From positions 1 through 64,000 of the forward strand of contig JAJDAN010000013.1 in the NCBI GenBank assembly GCA_029261855.1: a stretch of 64,000 bases of DNA, in the 5' to 3' direction. Positions 40,233 through 49,247 of this stretch are shown here, piece after piece; the stretch's first letter is position 1; each line of letters begins with the position of its first letter. Origin of the DNA: Deltaproteobacteria bacterium (GTDB lineage: Bacteria > Myxococcota_A > UBA9160 > UBA4427). Under the pieces are notes generated by a model. That model was not told the DNA's origin and ran no database searches. It saw nothing but the letters and a program-made list of their open reading frames with translations. The translations under genes were made by a program, and so were the position numbers.

Positions 40233-43200
40233 CCCTCCCGGAGCTCAGTCTCCGCCAGCCGGTCTTCGTGAACATCCTGTTCTTCGTGTGCCTGCTCGGG
40301 GGCATCGCCGCCTTCTCGCGGATCCCCGTCGAGTATTACCCGGACGTCACGCTCAACGCAGTCTCGATCACCACCGTGTGGCCCGGTGCGTCGGCGGAAG
40401 AGGTCGAGCGTCTCGTTACCCAGAAGCTCGAGGAGGAGCTGTCCCAGGTCAGCGACGTGCACGAGATGCGGTCCACGTCCCAGGCCGACCTGTCGCAGAT
40501 CCTGATCGATCTCGACGAGATGCTCGACGAGGCAGAGTACGAGTCGGCGATCAACGACGTGCGCGCGGCCCTCGACCGGGTCGACGACCTGCCGGAGGAC
40601 GCCGAGGAGCCGCTGCTCTTCGAGATCATTGCCCAGGCGCCGGTGGTGTCGGTCGCCCTGGTGGACGTGGGCGGAGTGGGCGAGACGGCTCTGCGCGAGA
40701 TCGCGCGCGATGCCGGGCGGCGGCTCGAGCAGCTGCCGGGGGTCAAGACCGCGGGTCGGCGCGGCGCCCAGGAACGCGAGATCCGGGTGCTCGTCGACCA
40801 GGATGCAGCATCTCGCTACGGCCTCGGTGTCGCCGACGTCGCCGGCCGCATCCGCCGCCACAACCTCAACCTGTCGGCGGGGACCTTCGGCGCGGCCGAC
40901 GGCGAGACGACGGTCCGGGCGCAAGGGGACTACCGCGATCTCGAGGAGATCCTCGACACCGTCGTGGCCGAGAACGACAACGGCAGCCTGGTTCGCCTGC
41001 GCGAGGTCGCGCAAGTGAACCTCGGGCTCGAGAAGCGTCGCTACGCTTCGCGCTTCGGCGGGCACCCCGCGCAGCTCCTGACGGTGATCAAGAAGGACGA
41101 TCAGGACGCCATCGAGCTCGTCGAACGCGTCGACGCCTGGATGGCGGACTACCGCAAGCGTCTCCCGGCCGAGGTCGAGATCGAGAAGGCGCTGGATACG
41201 GCGGCCTTCGTCGCGCCCCAGATGCAGACCCTCGTCGAGAACCTGATGCTCGGCATCGCCCTCGTGATCGCCATCCTGTGGTTCACGATCGGCTTCCGGA
41301 ACGCGGCGCTCACGAGCATCGCGATTCCCTTCAGCTTCCTCACGGCGATGATCTTCTTTCCGCTCCTCGATATCAGCATCAATGCCTCGACCCTGATCGG
41401 CATGTTGCTGGTTTCGGGAATGCTCGTGGACGACGCGATCATCGTGCTCGAGAACATCTACCGGAAGATCGAGGAAGGGCTGCCGCTGCAGCGCGCGATC
41501 CTCGACGGCAGCCACGAGGTCATGTGGCCCGTGATCGCGGCGGTGGCCACGACCTGCGCCGCATTCGCGCCGCTGCTGCTGGTGGGCGGCACGGCCGGCA
41601 AGTTCGTCTCCATCCTTCCGAAGTGCGTGCTGGTCTGCCTGCTGGCGTCGCTCTTCGAGTGTCTCGTGATCCTGCCGGCGCACTACCTGGACTTCGGGAG
41701 TCGCAAGCGTCCCGACCACGATGTCGAGGGCGGCTCGGGATCGGGCGGCTTCGGCCGCTTGACGGGAAGAGTGCGCGCCCGGGTGGACCGTGCGATCGAC
41801 GCCGCCCGTCAGGGCTATGCGCGCGCGCTGCAACCGGTCCTTGCGCACAAGCTGTCGTTTCTCGGCCTGCTGGTGGGCCTCGTCCTGTTCGCCTGGGGGT
41901 CTTCGCGCCATCTCGAGGTCGAACTCTTCCCGGGAGAGTTCGACACCTTCAATGTGCTGCTCGAGTCCGAGTCCGACTACAGCCTCGACCAGACCGAGCA
42001 GCTCGTGCTCGCCATGGAGCCGGTGCTGCTCGAATCCATGGGCGGCGACGTGAAGGCGCTCTCGACGGTGGTCGGCTCGAGTGTGGACTCGAACTACGAC
42101 CGCCTCACCGGGCCGAACCTCGCCATGTCCTTCCTCGTCATGAACCGGTCCGAGAACACGGCCTCGGCACCGGAGAAGGTGCTGCAGAACGTCAAGCGGC
42201 GGATGGATGAGTGGGCGCGGGAGAACCCCGAAGGCATCGTCGAGCTGCGCGTCGCCGCGCAGCAGGACGGGCCACCGGTCGGCGCGCCCGTGGAGATGCG
42301 GATCCAGGGCAGCGAGTACGCACTCGGCAAGGCCATCGCACAGGAAGTGATGGCCTACCTCGAGACGGTGCCGGGCGTCTTCAACATCGAGGACAACCTG
42401 AAGGAGGGGCCGGCGGAGGCCCGCCTGCTCGTGGACGCCCAGCGCGCGGCGCGCCACGGGCTGTCGTTCGAGGAGGTCGCACTGGCCTTGCGCTCGTCCA
42501 ATGACGGTGTCGTGGCATCGACCTTCCGCGCGCCGACCATCGACGAGGACATCGACATCCGCGTGCTGCTCGAAGAACGCTATCGCGGCAGTCTCGGTGA
42601 CCTGCTCGACGTCGAGCTGCGCACGCCCGCCGGCTACCTCGTCAAGCTGCGCGACGTCGCCGATGTCGAGATCGCCCGGGGCTTCCTGGCGTACAAGCGC
42701 TACGACGAACGGCGTACGGTGACGGTATTCGCGGACGTGGACAACGAGCTCGCGACGTCGCGGTCTGTCAACCAGAAGCTGATGGCCCGCTTCGCGGACC
42801 TCGAGGCGCGCTACCCGGGCATCACCATCGATTACAGCGGAGAGTTCGCGAGCCAGGGCGAGGCCTTCGCGGACCTGGCGCGCGCCTTCCCGGTGGCCTT
42901 CCTCGCGATGTACATGATCCTGGCGGCGCTGTTCCGCAGCTACCTGCAGCCTCTGGTCGTGGCGGCGTCGATCCCGTTCGGGCTCATGGGCGTTGCCTTC
43001 GGCGTGGGACTGCTGGGCTACAAGGTGAGCTTCATCTTGATGTACGCGACGATCGGCCTCACCGGCGTGGTGGTGAACGATGCCCTGGTGATGGTCGACT
43101 TCGTCAACCGTGCGCGAGCCGGCGGCATGCCCCTACGCGAGGCCGTCGCCCAGGCCGGCGTGATCCGCTTCCGGCCGATCCTCCTGACCACCCTGACGAC

Positions 43201-43432
43201 GGTGATGGCGCTGTTGCCCATGGCGCTGGGATTCGGCGGTGAGTCGAAGACCTACGGCCCCTTCGCTGCGGCCATCTCGTTCGGATTGATCTTCGCGATG
43301 GTCGGGACCTTGTTCGCCGTGCCGCTGGCCTACACCGCGCTGGTCGAGATCGGCGACGTCTCGCGCCGCAAGCTGCGCGACTGGACGGGTCTGGGTGGGA
43401 GCGACCGCGACGACGGCTACTCCTCGATCTGA
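40229..43432 (+). CDS. RND family efflux permease (HAE-like)
   Basis: A 1067-residue inner-membrane pump with 12 predicted helices and two large periplasmic loops. TM1 begins at FVNILFFVCLLGGIAAFSRIP. The proton-relay Asp pair is in TM4 (SGMLVDDAIIVLENIYRKIEEG, D401-D402), with GGTAGKF nearby, and TM10 has GVVVNDALVMVDFVNRARAGG. The sequence ends in a short cytoplasmic tail (RRKLRDWTGLGG). Together with the upstream adaptor it should export hydrophobic or amphipathic compounds; the substrate is unknown. Its 3' end overlaps the convergent acyl-CoA synthetase gene by 16 bases. Confidence 0.93.
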   Translation: MTLPELSLRQPVFVNILFFVCLLGGIAAFSRIPVEYYPDVTLNAVSITTVWPGASAEEVERLVTQKLEEELSQVSDVHEMRSTSQADLSQILIDLDEMLDEAEYESAINDVRAALDRVDDLPEDAEEPLLFEIIAQAPVVSVALVDVGGVGETALREIARDAGRRLEQLPGVKTAGRRGAQEREIRVLVDQDAASRYGLGVADVAGRIRRHNLNLSAGTFGAADGETTVRAQGDYRDLEEILDTVVAENDNGSLVRLREVAQVNLGLEKRRYASRFGGHPAQLLTVIKKDDQDAIELVERVDAWMADYRKRLPAEVEIEKALDTAAFVAPQMQTLVENLMLGIALVIAILWFTIGFRNAALTSIAIPFSFLTAMIFFPLLDISINASTLIGMLLVSGMLVDDAIIVLENIYRKIEEGLPLQRAILDGSHEVMWPVIAAVATTCAAFAPLLLVGGTAGKFVSILPKCVLVCLLASLFECLVILPAHYLDFGSRKRPDHDVEGGSGSGGFGRLTGRVRARVDRAIDAARQGYARALQPVLAHKLSFLGLLVGLVLFAWGSSRHLEVELFPGEFDTFNVLLESESDYSLDQTEQLVLAMEPVLLESMGGDVKALSTVVGSSVDSNYDRLTGPNLAMSFLVMNRSENTASAPEKVLQNVKRRMDEWARENPEGIVELRVAAQQDGPPVGAPVEMRIQGSEYALGKAIAQEVMAYLETVPGVFNIEDNLKEGPAEARLLVDAQRAARHGLSFEEVALALRSSNDGVVASTFRAPTIDEDIDIRVLLEERYRGSLGDLLDVELRTPAGYLVKLRDVADVEIARGFLAYKRYDERRTVTVFADVDNELATSRSVNQKLMARFADLEARYPGITIDYSGEFASQGEAFADLARAFPVAFLAMYMILAALFRSYLQPLVVAASIPFGLMGVAFGVGLLGYKVSFILMYATIGLTGVVVNDALVMVDFVNRARAGGMPLREAVAQAGVIRFRPILLTTLTTVMALLPMALGFGGESKTYGPFAAAISFGLIFAMVGTLFAVPLAYTALVEIGDVSRRKLRDWTGLGGSDRDDGYSSI

Positions 43433-45099
43433 GTCGCCTCGGCGGTCCCCTGCAGCACGTTCTTGAGGACCTTGCCGGCGGCGTTTCGCGGGAGCGGCTC
43501 CGCGCGGATCTCCCAGAGGCTCGGCACCTTGAAGGCTGCCAGGGTCTCCGCGCACCAGCTCGCGAGCTTCTCGGGGTCCGGCTGCTTGCCCGGCTCGGGG
43601 ACCACGATGGCCTTCACTTCCTGGCCGAGCTCGGGATGGTCGACGCCGATCACCGCGGACTCGCGCACCTCCGGGTGCGCGTCCAGCCGGTACTCGATCT
43701 CCACCGGGTACACGTTCTCGGCGCTGCGCAGGATCATGTCGCGCGCGCGGGAGTTGATGTAGAGGCGACCGTCGTGGATGCGCCCCACGTCACCCGTGGC
43801 GAGCCAGCGACCGGGCCCGATGGTCTTCGCCGTGGCTTCCGGGTCCCCCCAGTACTCGCGCATCAGGTACGCGCTGCGCACGAAGATCTCGCCTTCCTCG
43901 TCTGCGGGGAGCACTTCGCCGGATTCAGAGCGGATCTCGACCTCGTGCATCGGCATGACGCGGCCGGCAGATTCCGGGTAGAGGGCGTACTCCGGCCCCC
44001 GGATCGTGGACACCACGGCGACGGTCTCACTGCTGCCGTAGCCGATGCCCAGGCTCTGGGCCGCGGTCGGGAATGCCTTCCGCAGCAGCTCCTGCACCGC
44101 AGGGCTGGCGGGGGCACCACCGAAGCCGATGCTGCGGAGGCTCGACAGGTCGTAGCGGTCGATGTCCGGGTGCGTCGCCACGCGGGGGCCCATGGCGCCG
44201 AGGGCGCTCCACATCGTGATCTTCTCGGTCTCCATCAATCTCAAGACCTCACCCGGGTCGAAGCGTCCCGAGCGCGTGACGATCTTGCCGCCCATCTGGA
44301 GCTGCATGACGATGCCCGCATACAGGCCGGACATGTGGAACATGGGGGAGGTCGCGAGGCTGATCTGCTGGGCCGGCGGGTTTGGATCCGGCGGCGGGGC
44401 ACTGCCGTCCTTCGCCGCCGTGACGGCGGAGATGGCGCCGCCCACCACGTTCACCTGGTGGAATCCGACGATGCCGCGGTGGGTGCTGACGGCACCCTTC
44501 GGCCGGCCCGTCGTGCCACTGGTGAACAGGATGACCGCCGGATCGTCCTCGTCGATGGGGGTCTCCGGCAGCCCGGCGTCCGGGGCATGGGCGTAGATCG
44601 CGTCGCGCTCGGCTTCGAGCTCGAGCACCGGCACGTCGAGGCCGAGTCCGGACAGTCGTTCGAGACGCTTGCGGTCGCCGACGATCAGCTTCGGAGTCGT
44701 GCGCTCGATTCCGTAGGCGATCTCGTCCGGGGTCCACCAGCCGTTCATGGCGGCCACGACGGCGCCCATGCTCACCACGGACCAGAAGAAGATGGGCCAA
44801 TCGGGTCCGTTCGCGGCCAGGATGGCGACGACGTCTCCCTTTCCGATGCCGTAGCGCTCGGCCAATGCCCGGCTGGTCGACGCCACGATGCGCGCATGCT
44901 CGGCGTAGCTGATCCGGCGGTCTTCGTGAACCAGGTACTCGGCGTCGCCGTGGAGCGCCGATGTCGCGAGCACCTCGCGCAGGGAGTGCGGGCGGTTCTT
45001 GACGACTTGCAGCAGCTCTCCGAGCACCGGCTCCGTGACGATCTCGAACGGCGCACCCGGGCCCGTGAGCTGGGCGGTGACGTCGTCGCGGATTCCCAT
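43417..45099 (-). CDS. Acyl-CoA synthetase (AMP-forming, fatty-acid or aromatic-acid CoA ligase type)
   Basis: A 560-residue ANL-superfamily enzyme from ATG 45099. Signatures: VILFTSGTTGRPKGAVSTHRG (AMP-binding P-loop), LGIGYGSSETVAVVS (adenine loop), RWLATGDVGRIHDGRLYINSRARD and the C-terminal Lys region (PRNAAGKVLKNVL). It activates a carboxylic acid to its CoA thioester via an acyl-AMP. It is the last gene of a six-gene minus-strand set (50057 to 43417) that also has three SDRs, an aldehyde dehydrogenase and a crotonase, so the acid could be made in the pathway from an alcohol and aldehyde. Substrate unknown. Confidence 0.9.
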   Translation of the reverse strand: MGIRDDVTAQLTGPGAPFEIVTEPVLGELLQVVKNRPHSLREVLATSALHGDAEYLVHEDRRISYAEHARIVASTSRALAERYGIGKGDVVAILAANGPDWPIFFWSVVSMGAVVAAMNGWWTPDEIAYGIERTTPKLIVGDRKRLERLSGLGLDVPVLELEAERDAIYAHAPDAGLPETPIDEDDPAVILFTSGTTGRPKGAVSTHRGIVGFHQVNVVGGAISAVTAAKDGSAPPPDPNPPAQQISLATSPMFHMSGLYAGIVMQLQMGGKIVTRSGRFDPGEVLRLMETEKITMWSALGAMGPRVATHPDIDRYDLSSLRSIGFGGAPASPAVQELLRKAFPTAAQSLGIGYGSSETVAVVSTIRGPEYALYPESAGRVMPMHEVEIRSESGEVLPADEEGEIFVRSAYLMREYWGDPEATAKTIGPGRWLATGDVGRIHDGRLYINSRARDMILRSAENVYPVEIEYRLDAHPEVRESAVIGVDHPELGQEVKAIVVPEPGKQPDPEKLASWCAETLAAFKVPSLWEIRAEPLPRNAAGKVLKNVLQGTAEATQIEE

Positions 45100-45146
45100 G
45101 GCGTCTCCCTCGCTTTCTTCCCGGGTTCCTTGCGTCGAGCGCGGGC

Positions 45147-46007
45147 TCAGCGCTGGGGCGGCTTGCCGTCGAGTACGTCGCGCCCGTGCATGGCCTCGGC
45201 AAACTGCGTGAAGTCGGGGCCGCGTCGCAGGCCGTGCCCGCCGTCCACATTGATGGCGGTGCCGGTGATCCATGACGAATCGGGACCGATCAGGAAGCGG
45301 CAGAGCTTCGCGACGTCTTCGGGTTGCCCCACGTCCTGCATCGGCGTCTGCTCGAGGTAGCTCTTGTAGACATCGCTGTCCCGGGGCACGCCGGCCATCA
45401 GCTCCGTGGCGATGAAGCCGGGGCGGACGGCGTTGAAGCGGACCTTCGCGTGGCCGTACTCGTCCGCCGCGTTGCGCATCATGGCCTCGATGCCCGCCTT
45501 GCCGGCCGGGTACGCGCCGAACCAGAGGTGCGTCTGGTGCCCCGCGATGGACGACATCCCGACGAACGACCCGCCGCCGTTCGCGACCATGTGCGGAACG
45601 CTGTGCTTGATGCAGAGCAGGGTGCCGAGCACGTTGAGGTGCAGGACCCGTAGGAAGTCGTCGACGTTCTGGACGTGATACGGACCGATCCCGCCACCGC
45701 CGCCCGCGTTGGCGATCACGCCGTCGAGGGTGCCGGTGGGCTCGAGGGCCCTGGCGACCGCCGTCTCGACCTCGGCTTCCTTCGTGACGTCTGCCGCGAT
45801 CCACTGGATGCTGCCGCCGTGACCGACATGGGGCGCGATCTGCTTGGCGGCTTCTTCGAGCTTGGCCTGGGTGCGGCCGCAGATGGTGACCGCGGCGCCG
45901 TCGGCGGCGAGGCGTTCCGCGCAGGCGCGGCCGATTCCGGTGCCGCCGCCGGTCACGAGGGCCGCGAGTCCTTCGAGGCCGCCCGAGGGCTGATGGGGGG
46001 TGAGCAT
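45147..46007 (-). CDS. Short-chain dehydrogenase/reductase
   Basis: A 286-residue SDR from ATG 46007. TGGGTGIGRACAERLA is the cofactor-binding motif; ANAGGGGGIGP is the NAG strand motif with an unusually glycine-rich loop; Ser in SSIAGHQTH and the Tyr-Lys pair in YPAGKAGIEAMM form the catalytic triad region. The substrate-side loop has VRPGFIATELMAG and the tail has SSWITGTAINVDGGHGL. The family includes many 3-hydroxyacyl-CoA- and alcohol-acting enzymes. It lies 47 bases upstream of the acyl-CoA synthetase gene in the same operon. Confidence 0.88.
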   Translation of the reverse strand: MLTPHQPSGGLEGLAALVTGGGTGIGRACAERLAADGAAVTICGRTQAKLEEAAKQIAPHVGHGGSIQWIAADVTKEAEVETAVARALEPTGTLDGVIANAGGGGGIGPYHVQNVDDFLRVLHLNVLGTLLCIKHSVPHMVANGGGSFVGMSSIAGHQTHLWFGAYPAGKAGIEAMMRNAADEYGHAKVRFNAVRPGFIATELMAGVPRDSDVYKSYLEQTPMQDVGQPEDVAKLCRFLIGPDSSWITGTAINVDGGHGLRRGPDFTQFAEAMHGRDVLDGKPPQR

Positions 46008-46054
46008 GCTTCTCTCCTCGTTTCGTTGTCGCGCGGAAGCCGTCAGGGGCCGAG

Positions 46055-46966
46055 TCAGTCGGGGTCGATCAGGAAGCCGCGCTCGTCCCGGATCTCGGGT
46101 CCGTTCGCGCGGGCGCGGCCGTCTCCGAACTTGGCGTCGCGTTCCCGGATCGCTTCCTTGACGCCCTTCTCCATGGCCGTCTTCCGGAAGCCCGCCGCGC
46201 TCGGGGTCTGGTGTCCGCGCGCGTCGTTCTCGGCGGCGAGCCGCTGCAGGGTGCGGGCGCCCATCAGCTCGAGGCCCAGGTTCACGATGCGCTTGTTGGC
46301 CGACAGCAGCTCGATGTCGATCTGCGCCATGCGGTCGAGCAGCCCCTCGACCTCGGCCTCGAGTAGCTTGCCGGGGACCGACTTCATCACGAGCCCGAGC
46401 TGCGCGGCTTCCCGGCCCGTGATGGTGTCGCCCGTCATGGTGAGCCGCTTTGCCCACTGGGGTCCGAGATTGTAGAGCCACATGTTGTTGGGGAGCGCGC
46501 CCAGATCCCGCGCGGGCGGGAAGCCGAAGACGGCATCGTCGGCGGCGATGATCATGTCACAGAGCAGCGCGATGTCCGTTCCGCCGGCGAGGCAGTGGCC
46601 GTGGATCTGCGCGATCACCGGCTTGTGCATGTCGAAGATCGCCATGCGGAAACGCTGCTCGCGCTCGAGCTGCCAGGAATCGTCCTCGAAGCTGCGGTAA
46701 CCCCGGTACTTGCGCTCGGGATCGCCCCGGGGCGGCAGGCCGTCCGGCGATCCGGTCAGGTCGTAGCCGGCGCAGAATGACTTGCCCGCACCGCGCAGCG
46801 CCACCGCATGGACGGCTCGGTCGTTGTCCGCCTCCCACAGCGCGTCGCACAGCTCGCGCTGGAGCTGCCAGGACAGCGCATTGCGCTTCTCCGGGCGGTT
46901 CAAGGTGATGCGGGCACGCCCGGCATCGACCTCGTAGAGCACGTGCTCGAACGCGGGAACCGTCAC
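46055..46966 (-). CDS. Crotonase (enoyl-CoA hydratase/isomerase family) lacking the canonical acids
   Basis: A 303-residue crotonase from GTG 46966, whose start overlaps the aldehyde dehydrogenase stop (GTGA). The oxyanion-hole motifs are present (ALRGAGKSFCAGYDLTG and HGHCLAGGTDIALLCDM). The two glutamates of true enoyl-CoA hydratases are not: the first position is Asp in GGTDIAL, and the second is absent in FGFPPARDLGALP. The enzyme may therefore have another crotonase-fold activity such as hydrolysis, retro-aldol cleavage or isomerisation. The tail is long and charged (EAIRERDAKFGDGRARANG). Confidence 0.88.
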   Translation of the reverse strand: MTVPAFEHVLYEVDAGRARITLNRPEKRNALSWQLQRELCDALWEADNDRAVHAVALRGAGKSFCAGYDLTGSPDGLPPRGDPERKYRGYRSFEDDSWQLEREQRFRMAIFDMHKPVIAQIHGHCLAGGTDIALLCDMIIAADDAVFGFPPARDLGALPNNMWLYNLGPQWAKRLTMTGDTITGREAAQLGLVMKSVPGKLLEAEVEGLLDRMAQIDIELLSANKRIVNLGLELMGARTLQRLAAENDARGHQTPSAAGFRKTAMEKGVKEAIRERDAKFGDGRARANGPEIRDERGFLIDPD

Positions 46967-48366
46967 TTCGCGACGCTCAGTACCTGCAGCTCGGTGAAGG
47001 CCGCGAGTCCCCAGGGACCGTTCTCGTAGCCGATGCCCGACCACTTGCGGCCGCCGAAGGGTGCGAAGGGCGTCAACGCCCCGTGCTGGTTGACCCAGCC
47101 CGTGCCGCATTCGAGGTCGCGGGCGAGCGCGACACCGCGGTCGACATCCGCCGTCCAGATCGAGCCGCCGAGTCCGAAGTGGCTGGCGTTCGCGCGCTCG
47201 ATGGCGTCCTCGGCGCTGCGCACCGGGATGATGGGGAGCACCGGGCCGAACTGCTCCTCGTCCACCAGGCGCGAGCCGTCCTCGATGCCGGTCACGAGGG
47301 TGGGGTCGACGAAGTAACCCGGGCGGTCCGGGACGTCGCCACCGGTCACGAAGGTCGCGCCGTCCTGACGCGCGGAACCGATCAGGTCCTTGACGCGCTC
47401 GTACTGGGGCAGGTTGTTGATGGGCCCCATCTGGGTGGTGGGTTCGAGGCCGCTGCCGACCACCACGCCACGCGCGACCTCTGCCAGGGCGTCCACCAGC
47501 GGCTGGTAGATCTTCTCCTCGGCGTAGATCCGCTTCACTGCGATGCAGATCTGGCCCGCGTTGTTGAAGGCTCCCCAGAAGAGCTTCTCGGCGATCTTCT
47601 TCGGGTCGGCGTCGGCGAGCACGATGGCCGGGTCGTTTCCGCCCAGCTCGAGGGTCACGCGCTTGAGGTCCGGTGCCGCCACGGCGGCGATCTTCTTTCC
47701 CGTCGCGACGGAGCCGGTGAACGAGATCTTGCGGACGGCCGGATGCTCGCTGACCCACTTGCCCAGCTCGTCGCCGCCGGCGACCACGTTCAGCACGCCG
47801 GGCGGCAGTGCTTCCTGCATGGCGCGGCCCATGGCGAGGCTCGACAGCGGGGTGAAGGGCGAGGGCTTCAGCACCATCGAGTTCCCGGCGAGCAGCCCGG
47901 ACGCGATCTTCCACATGGACAGGATGATCGGGAAGTTCCACGGCGTGATGGCGGCCACCACACCCAGGGGGCGCCTTCGCATCTCGATGCGGGTCTCGTC
48001 GTCTTCGTGCAGGGCTTCGACGGGAAGCGCGAGGCCGGCGGTGTGCTGCAGCCAGAAGGCCGCGCCGTGGACCTCTCCGATGGCGTCCTTGAGCGGCTTG
48101 CCTTGCTCGCGCGTCAGGAGGGCGCCGATCTCGTCGGCCTTCGGCGCCAGGGCTGCCGCACATGCGACCAGCGCTTTGCGGCGCGCGTCCTCGTCCGCCG
48201 CCCAACTCCGGAAGGCCGTCTGTGCCGCACTCATGGCATCTTCGAGCTGTGCCTGACTGCAGTCGGGGCAGTCGGCGAACGCCTCGCCGGTGGACGGGTC
48301 GATCACGGGGAAGGTGGCGTCGGCGGTGACGGCCTGGCCGTCGATGATGAGTGCGTGGTCGGCCAT
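46963..48366 (-). CDS. Aldehyde dehydrogenase (NAD(P)+)
   Basis: A 467-residue ALDH. The NAD-binding and catalytic motifs are GVVAAITPWNFPIILSMWKIA, the general base Glu in VTLELGGNDPAIV, and the nucleophilic Cys in NAGQICIAVKRIYAEE. The C-terminus has PFGGRKWSGIGYENG. It oxidises an aldehyde to the acid that the operon's acyl-CoA synthetase could then activate. It overlaps the following crotonase gene by four bases and starts 13 bases after the upstream SDR gene. Confidence 0.93.
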   Translation of the reverse strand: MADHALIIDGQAVTADATFPVIDPSTGEAFADCPDCSQAQLEDAMSAAQTAFRSWAADEDARRKALVACAAALAPKADEIGALLTREQGKPLKDAIGEVHGAAFWLQHTAGLALPVEALHEDDETRIEMRRRPLGVVAAITPWNFPIILSMWKIASGLLAGNSMVLKPSPFTPLSSLAMGRAMQEALPPGVLNVVAGGDELGKWVSEHPAVRKISFTGSVATGKKIAAVAAPDLKRVTLELGGNDPAIVLADADPKKIAEKLFWGAFNNAGQICIAVKRIYAEEKIYQPLVDALAEVARGVVVGSGLEPTTQMGPINNLPQYERVKDLIGSARQDGATFVTGGDVPDRPGYFVDPTLVTGIEDGSRLVDEEQFGPVLPIIPVRSAEDAIERANASHFGLGGSIWTADVDRGVALARDLECGTGWVNQHGALTPFAPFGGRKWSGIGYENGPWGLAAFTELQVLSVAK

Positions 48367-48378
48367 GGCCTGGGCTCC

Positions 48379-49245
48379 TCAGTCGTTGCTCGTCGTTGCG
48401 ACGAAGGTGGGGTTGCGTTCTGCGCGGATGTCGTCGAGACGCGTCTCGCAGGCGCGGCGCCAGCCGTTGCCCGCGGGCGACAGCACGTAGAAGCGGTTCT
48501 CGCGAACGGCCGCGAGGGCCCGGTCCGCCAGCAGGGTGGGGGGGGCGCCGGTCTTCGTGAAGGTCTGGATCGCCTGGGCGACGAGATCGCGTTCGGGATG
48601 GTCCTCGGCGTCGTCCTTGCGCGCGAAGATCTCCGGCCGGTTGCGCTCCGCGAACCCGATGCGGGTGTCCACCAGCTCGGGGCACAGGACGGATACACCG
48701 ATCGGCGCGCCCCGCTGCTCGAGCTCGTGGAAGAGGGTTTCGGAAAGCGAGAGGGCCGCGTGCTTGCTCGAGAAGTAGGCGGCGGAGAGCGGCGAGCTCG
48801 TCACAGCCGCCATCGAGGCGGTGTTCAGGATGTGCGCCTCCTGCCCCTGTTCGAGCAGGATCGGGACGAAGGTGCGGACACCGTGAACGATGCCCATGGT
48901 GTTCACGGCGAACTGCCACTCGAAGTCGGCGACGGGGGTCTCCCACATCGCGCCGCCCGCTGCGAAGACGCCGGCGTTGTTGCAGAGCAGATGGACGCCG
49001 CCGAAGGCCTCGAGGGTGCGGTTGGCCAGCTCGCGCAATGCGTCGGGTCGGGTGACGTCGGTGACGACGCCGATGGCGCGGGCGCCCGTCGCCTCGATGG
49101 TCTCGACCGCGTCGCGCAGGCTGTCGCCTTCGACGTCCGCGAGCGCAACGTTCATCCCCGCTGCCGCCGAGCGCTCAGCGAGCGCGCGGCCGATCCCCGA
49201 AGCGGCGCCGGTTACGACCGCCGTCTTGCCTGCAAGCTCCCGCAT
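48379..49245 (-). CDS. Short-chain dehydrogenase/reductase
   Basis: A 288-residue SDR from ATG 49245. VTGAASGIGRALAERSAAAG, LADVEG (NAD-preferring Asp), CNNAGVF, TASMAAVTSSPLSAAYFSSKHA (Ser-Tyr-Lys catalytic set) and VLCPELVDTRIGF are visible. The C-terminal part (YVLSPAGNGWRR...) is like that of SDRs often annotated as NAD-dependent alcohol or steroid dehydrogenases. It starts two bases after the next SDR's stop (49248) and is second in the operon. Confidence 0.88.
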   Translation of the reverse strand: MRELAGKTAVVTGAASGIGRALAERSAAAGMNVALADVEGDSLRDAVETIEATGARAIGVVTDVTRPDALRELANRTLEAFGGVHLLCNNAGVFAAGGAMWETPVADFEWQFAVNTMGIVHGVRTFVPILLEQGQEAHILNTASMAAVTSSPLSAAYFSSKHAALSLSETLFHELEQRGAPIGVSVLCPELVDTRIGFAERNRPEIFARKDDAEDHPERDLVAQAIQTFTKTGAPPTLLADRALAAVRENRFYVLSPAGNGWRRACETRLDDIRAERNPTFVATTSND

Positions 49246-49247
49246 GG

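Noticed and set aside
40022-42457. 811-codon minus-strand open frame opposite the RND pump
   Set aside because: His/Asp/Arg-rich translation without domains; the plus-strand RND protein is unmistakable.
46055-48946. 963-codon minus-strand open frame spanning crotonase and aldehyde dehydrogenase
   Set aside because: Only the part after GTG 46966 is the real crotonase; upstream it is an out-of-frame reading of the aldehyde dehydrogenase gene.
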